Made by a program: the position numbers and the translations under genes. The notes beneath the pieces are model-generated. The model saw nothing but the letters and a program-made list of their open reading frames with translations, was not told the DNA's origin and ran no database searches. Source: Blastomyces gilchristii SLH14081 (lineage: Eukaryota > Ascomycota > Eurotiomycetes > Onygenales > Ajellomycetaceae). Taken from it: a stretch of DNA of 64,000 bases. Positions 60,201 to 64,000 of the stretch are shown in pieces; position 1 is the first letter of the stretch, and each line of letters starts with the position of its first letter. The stretch spans positions 77,744-141,743 of the forward strand of contig NW_003101647.1 of assembly GCF_000003855.2 (NCBI RefSeq), given 5' to 3'.

Positions 60201-61710
60201 TTCGTCGGCTTTGAGCATAAACCATCTGTTAGCACTTGCGTACGCGATGCTCGCATCGTCATTGATCCCAACCGCTTTAATCTGATGCTGATGGAGTGAA
60301 ATTGTAACTGTTTTTTCAGTATCATGGCCAGTCGACACCAAGGGATAAAGTAGAAACCTCGCGGCATAATTGAACGCATCTTCCTGGTTGACTCCCATAA
60401 GCAACACACCCCTCTCCTGCTCCTTCTCCCTCTTCTCCTCCTTCTCCACGTCCATCTTTATCTTCGCCTTTCTCTCCATCCTTGCCATCCGTTTCTCTTT
60501 GTATTTCTCTCTCCGTCTCTCCCTCCTTTCCGCCCGTCTTCTCGCCCTCTCTTTCGTCTTCTCAATCTCCTCCTCACTATCTTTCTTTCTCCCTAGGTCT
60601 ATTTCTCTCCCCGCCTTGCTCTCCATCTTTGCCTTCCGTTTCTCCCTCTGTTTCTCCCTCAGTATTGCCCTCCTTTCCTTCCGGTTTTTGGGCCCCCCTT
60701 TCTTCTTCTCAATCTCCCTCTTTTCCTTCCGGCTTTTGGCCCCCTCTTTCTTCTCCTCAATATCCTCCTCACCATCTTTCTCCCTTTCCAGGTCTATCTT
60801 TCTCTCCGTCTTGCTCTCCGTCCTTGCCATCCGTTCCTCACTCTGTTTCTCCTTCCTTTCGTCCTGCATTTTGGTCCCCTCTTTCTTCTTCTCAATCTCC
60901 TCCTCACCATCTTTCTCGCCCCCCTTCTCGTCCCCCTTCTCACCATTACTCGCAACCTCCACCTGCTGGGCCTCCCACTCCCTTCTCAACTGCCCCCAAC
61001 TAACCCGGTTCCGCAACAAGTCCGCTCTATATTCCGTCCACTCCTTCTCTTTATCCACCCACGCCATCCTCGTCCCCCGGAGTGTGCGTACGTCATTAGG
61101 CATAACCTGCGACGCCCGCCCCGCTTCCAGCGCCTGCTTGACCTTTTTCTCCGTCTCCTCCACAATCTCATGATACTTCGCCCTCAACTCCTTAGAGCTC
61201 TTCTGGAACATTATACACTGTTTCTTCATGCGGAGAGACTCCTTCTTTTTCCAAACACACAACTTGTGCCATTCCTCGTGTGAGGTTATTATGGACGTGA
61301 GAGGTTTGCCCCTCCCAGACGCTTCCCGCAATTCGTTGAATTTGGAGGAATAATCTTCTATATGCGGAGTTTGCTCAGGATCCCCTGGGCGCGCTGCAGG
61401 ACGAATACAACTCTTAATTTTCTGGATATGTAGACGTGTTACAAGGGAGGCAAGCGGTGGCCGTTTAGGCGTCGCTGGGGCGGGAAGTTTTCTCTTGTCA
61501 GGGGACGCATGATCGCCCTCTGCGGCATGAGCCGTTGAATTGAGCCGTCTACATATCGATGGCGGCGGGAATTTCTTCGCTACTGCCACACCTGAGCGAC
61601 AATAGTGGTATCCCAGGAGGCGCCGTCCAACGGGAGAGCGGGAATAGAGGACGGGCTATATTTATGGCCGCAGAGGGGAAGAGGTTAGTTAACGAAAGGC
61701 ACACAGACAT
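57201..61710 (-). CDS. Degenerate DExH-box helicase-like protein, mitochondrial
   Basis: Best model: exon 1 61,592-61,710 (ATG at 61,710), a 43-bp intron 61,549-61,591, then a large exon to 57,201, about 1,488 residues. Exon 1 supplies a presequence-like start ending RRLNST. Residues about 235-425 are a Lys/Glu/Arg-rich triple repeat, likely coiled coil. The helicase core follows but its catalytic motifs are altered: motif I reads LSCISTQ (about 714-720; the canonical lysine is Ile), motif II reads DDLH (815-818), motif III reads SSS, and both conserved arginines of motif VI are lost (ARAAHAGL). The downstream HA2/OB region is recognisable. It resembles the DHX29/36/57 group. It probably binds RNA or ribosomes without ATPase activity, an inference. 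A 51-bp segment at 57,213-57,263 near the stop looks like an intron but keeps the frame if retained. Confidence 0.82.
60410..60960 (-). repeat. Tandem repeat in the helicase-like gene (coiled-coil region)
   Basis: Three imperfect units, each beginning D-G/S-E-E-x-I-E and ending in a Met/Asp-rich basic stretch, are visible in the protein and as pyrimidine-rich imperfect DNA repeats of about 150-195 bp on the plus strand. The plus strand is open here only because of this composition. Confidence 0.7.
61549..61591 (-). other. Proposed 43-bp first intron of the helicase-like gene
   Basis: No ATG occurs in the main frame until about 61,229, although sequence upstream of it looks coding. Splicing GTGTGG...ATGTAG joins a second frame that starts with ATG at 61,710 and yields an uninterrupted mitochondrial-type N-terminus. 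The intron is short for fungi, so the boundary needs a transcript. Confidence 0.55.
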
Positions 61711-62193
61711 CCTATGGCGATTCGGTAGTCAGATAGATAGCACACCTCGGGGCATCTCCGCAGAAGCGCGCTCACCATAACGCTACCTCCGAAATGTAGT
61801 ATCAATCAATCATCAAACTTCCGCATTGCGAGAGGCATTCATTAAGGGAGATATATTACTTGGATATATAATATTCACCGAAAAGGAGAGAAGGTTAAGA
61901 ATAATACGTGAGAATAAACAGCGAGAGAAGAAAAAGGAATGAAAGCAGAATCACATCCAAAGTAGTAAAGAGGGAAATTTTTAACGATCAACTTGGGTCA
62001 AAGCTTCCAGAGGTTAAGCCGCGCTAGTGACAAAACCGGAGCGGGAGATCTTATCTTATCTGATCCTCCAAAACCCCTCCGATGCTATTCTACAATCCGC
62101 ACGCTTGACAAATACAATAGAAGAAGAAAAGGAGTCGAATCAAGTCTACAAAGAAAGGGGGAAAAGGGAAATGAAATGATAGGAAAAGATTAT
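61711..62193. other. Intergenic, promoter side of the helicase-like gene
   Basis: About 480 bp without a gene. It should contain the promoter of the helicase-like gene and the 3' UTR of the hydrolase gene. No motif stood out. Confidence 0.6.
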
Positions 62194-63716
62194 TCACAGG
62201 CCCCTCTCATCCACATCCGGATCCGCACCACCAAGATATCTCCACAACCGGCTGAGGTCACGAACAGTCATTCCAGCTCCATCATTCTTATCGTCATCCT
62301 CATCATCACCATCACCAGGATCTTCCGCGCAAAACCCACCGCCCGTGCCCACTGATATAACCTCATCCCCGTTCTCACCTACCGCAGCAGACGACTCAAA
62401 ACCGCCCGTTTTATCTGCCGCCACAGTAGCATAATAAGCCTCCCGATCCCGACACGTACACTCGTCAACACTAACCACCTGATCTAGGAATCCCGTAGGC
62501 GCACCCGGCCGATTATGTCCAGGTGGTAGCAGCCGCGTATCCAGCGGAAATATATTATCCAGATAATGCTGATTGAACATATGACCGGTCACGCCGTTCC
62601 GGATAAACACTTTACCACTATACCGCGTCTTGGCTGAGCGGACGTTGTACATAACACCCCATCGCGGAACGATGTCCTCCCCGTTAACGTAGTGCTCAAT
62701 ATACCTGATGACTCCTTTTGAGCGACGGCGGCGCGTGGGTGAGCTCACGCTAGGGCCAGAAGGGGAAATGGGAATGGAAGTGGTCTGGATGGCGCGCATG
62801 GGGTTGTTGAAATGTGCGGCAGCGGAGCCGAAGGTGTAGACTTCGAGTTTGGCCATGTTCTCGGCGGAGAGGATAGTGAATAGGAGGTCTAGGGCCATGG
62901 AGACTATAATGCCGCCCTGTGAATGGGCGATTAGGACTACTTTGTGTACTGTTGGGTCTGTCAGGCAGTGTTTGAGATGGTCGTAAGTATAGCGTATACT
63001 GTAGGTGTTGTAGGCGAACGAGCGTTGGAAGATGCATTCGATGATATCCCAGACGAGGCCATTGGTAGGGTTGTGGATTCCAGTGATCGCGCGGCCAAAG
63101 GTTCGGGAGAGACGGGCGCAGTTATTGGCGAGGCCGCGATTTCTAAGGGATTTTATGAATAGTTTAGAAATACTCTACCGCGCCAGAATTAATGAAAAGG
63201 TGGTAAAAATCGGACATACCCAACCATCACCCCATTCACAAAAATCCACTTCTCACCCTTCCTACCATTTACACTATCCCCAATCCCCTCCTCATCTCCT
63301 TCTTCAACCCCAACCCGCGACTCCACCATCATTGGCCCCTGAATCGGCGCGCAAATCGCCCATACCAACCCAATCGTCCCCCAGAAAACCGCCGTGCTCA
63401 TCCATCCAGGCGACAACGTCACCGCCACCAAAACCAGACAGCCTAAAAGCGTTTCGAAAATGGTGACGAAGGTCAATGTAGCTAGGTACCAGATGTTCTG
63501 GGGGCTGAGGGAGAGTTCGTTGGTTGGGTCGTTGGTGGCGAACGGGGAAAAGAGGTTCGGGAGAAGGTAGAGAACAGAAAAGAGGGTGCGAAGATCCCGC
63601 CAGGCGAGGGCGAGAGGGTTTTGCCGGGCGCGGGGAGGCGAGGTGTAGACTTGATCGTCTCGTTGTGGGGGCACGTAACAGACCGTCCCTATATCCGGTG
63701 GTGTTGCTGGGCTCAT
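62194..63716 (-). CDS. Membrane-anchored alpha/beta-hydrolase (lipase-like)
   Basis: Two exons, 63,220-63,716 and 62,194-63,142, with a 77-bp GTATGT...TTAG intron, give 481 residues. Two hydrophobic helices at about 74-101 and 106-126 precede the catalytic region. The nucleophile elbow is AHSQGG with Ser240; NGEDIVPRWG offers a candidate acid and GHMFNQHY a candidate histidine. The C-terminus ends in an Asp/Glu-rich tail (EDPGDGDDEDDDKND). It is probably a serine hydrolase held at a membrane; the substrate is unknown. The family is widespread in filamentous ascomycetes and usually annotated only as a hypothetical or lipase-like protein. The ATG at 63,716 is the first in frame. Confidence 0.8.
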
Positions 63717-64000
63717 TGGGCGGGATATCTATAGAACGACTAAGAGCAACAGGAAAGTAGAGAATATGGGCAGAGTAGATGGAAGTACGGCGGCTCTTTT
63801 TTTTAGTTCTCTTTTTCTTGCTCCGCTCCAGCGGAACTTTCCGTGGAAGGAGCAAAATAGAGATTTCAAAGGATACAAGGAGCAGCCCAGCAGGAGTTTG
63901 CGTAGAGTAGAGAGCTGAACGGAGGTTCTTTTAAAATCAATAGAGAGAGGATATTCATAAAGATAGAGAGTTGAAGAGAAAGACGGAATATCCGGGGCGT
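63717..64000. other. Upstream region of the hydrolase gene
   Basis: About 280 bp of 5' flank, with pyrimidine/purine-rich tracts (tttttttagttctctttttc at about 63,798-63,817) and no gene start visible before the window ends. Probably the promoter and 5' UTR of the hydrolase gene. Confidence 0.5.

Noticed and set aside
60370..61173. 267-codon Ser/Phe/Leu-rich frame on the plus strand
   Set aside because: It is the antisense shadow of the Lys/Glu-rich repeat in the helicase-like gene; the openness follows from composition.
1..64000. CRISPR arrays or a prokaryotic operon
   Set aside because: No spaced direct repeats of that type; introns and element types are fungal.

Overview
The window looks like a nuclear contig from a filamentous ascomycete (Pezizomycotina). 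The reasons are short introns with GTATGT-type donors, a TDT transporter, an ABC1-family kinase and a mitochondrial-type DExH protein in GC-balanced DNA, next to about 49.6 kb of very AT-rich, stop-riddled retrotransposon DNA of the kind left by repeat-induced point mutation (RIP). The strong two-compartment composition would suit Onygenales such as Ajellomycetaceae, but that placement is only an inference.

Bases 1-49,613 are a nest of dead transposons. The outermost layer is a minus-strand gypsy-type element (G2): LTR at 49,210-49,613, a duplicated leader and gag start at 29,098-30,857 and 48,498-49,209, and gag/pol at 14,664-21,424. A second minus-strand gypsy element of the same LTR family (G1, 9,106-11,521) sits in its 3' part. 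Seven copies (L1-L7) of one Tad1/I-like LINE of about 7.65 kb are inserted into these elements and into one another. Each copy with its 3' end in the window ends in an (AAT)n tail, and several junctions keep target-site duplications. L2 is in L1 and L1 is in L3. L7, full length, is in L6, and L7 itself carries a 506-bp hAT-type MITE, a 7.8-kb chromodomain gypsy element (C1) with paired 548-bp LTRs, and a compound tRNA-derived SINE whose tail resembles that of the LINE. A second 506-bp MITE copy lies in the G2 leader. L5 contains a 762-base run of N.

Bases 49,614-64,000 are an ordinary gene-dense block. Four protein genes, all on the minus strand, could be modelled with introns: a C4-dicarboxylate/malate-type TDT transporter (50,359-52,133), a mitochondrial ABC1/ADCK-type atypical kinase (52,965-55,352), a large mitochondrial DExH-helicase-like protein whose ATPase motifs are degenerate (57,201-61,710), and a membrane-anchored alpha/beta-hydrolase (62,194-63,716). 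No operon-like logic applies. Two of the four are probably mitochondrial, which may be coincidence.

The most interesting points are the readable insertion order of the nest, the compound SINE that appears to share its 3' end with the LINE, the uneven mutation of the two C1 LTRs and of the MITE copy at the island edge, a long antisense frame downstream of C1 pol, and the conserved but probably ATPase-dead mitochondrial helicase homologue.
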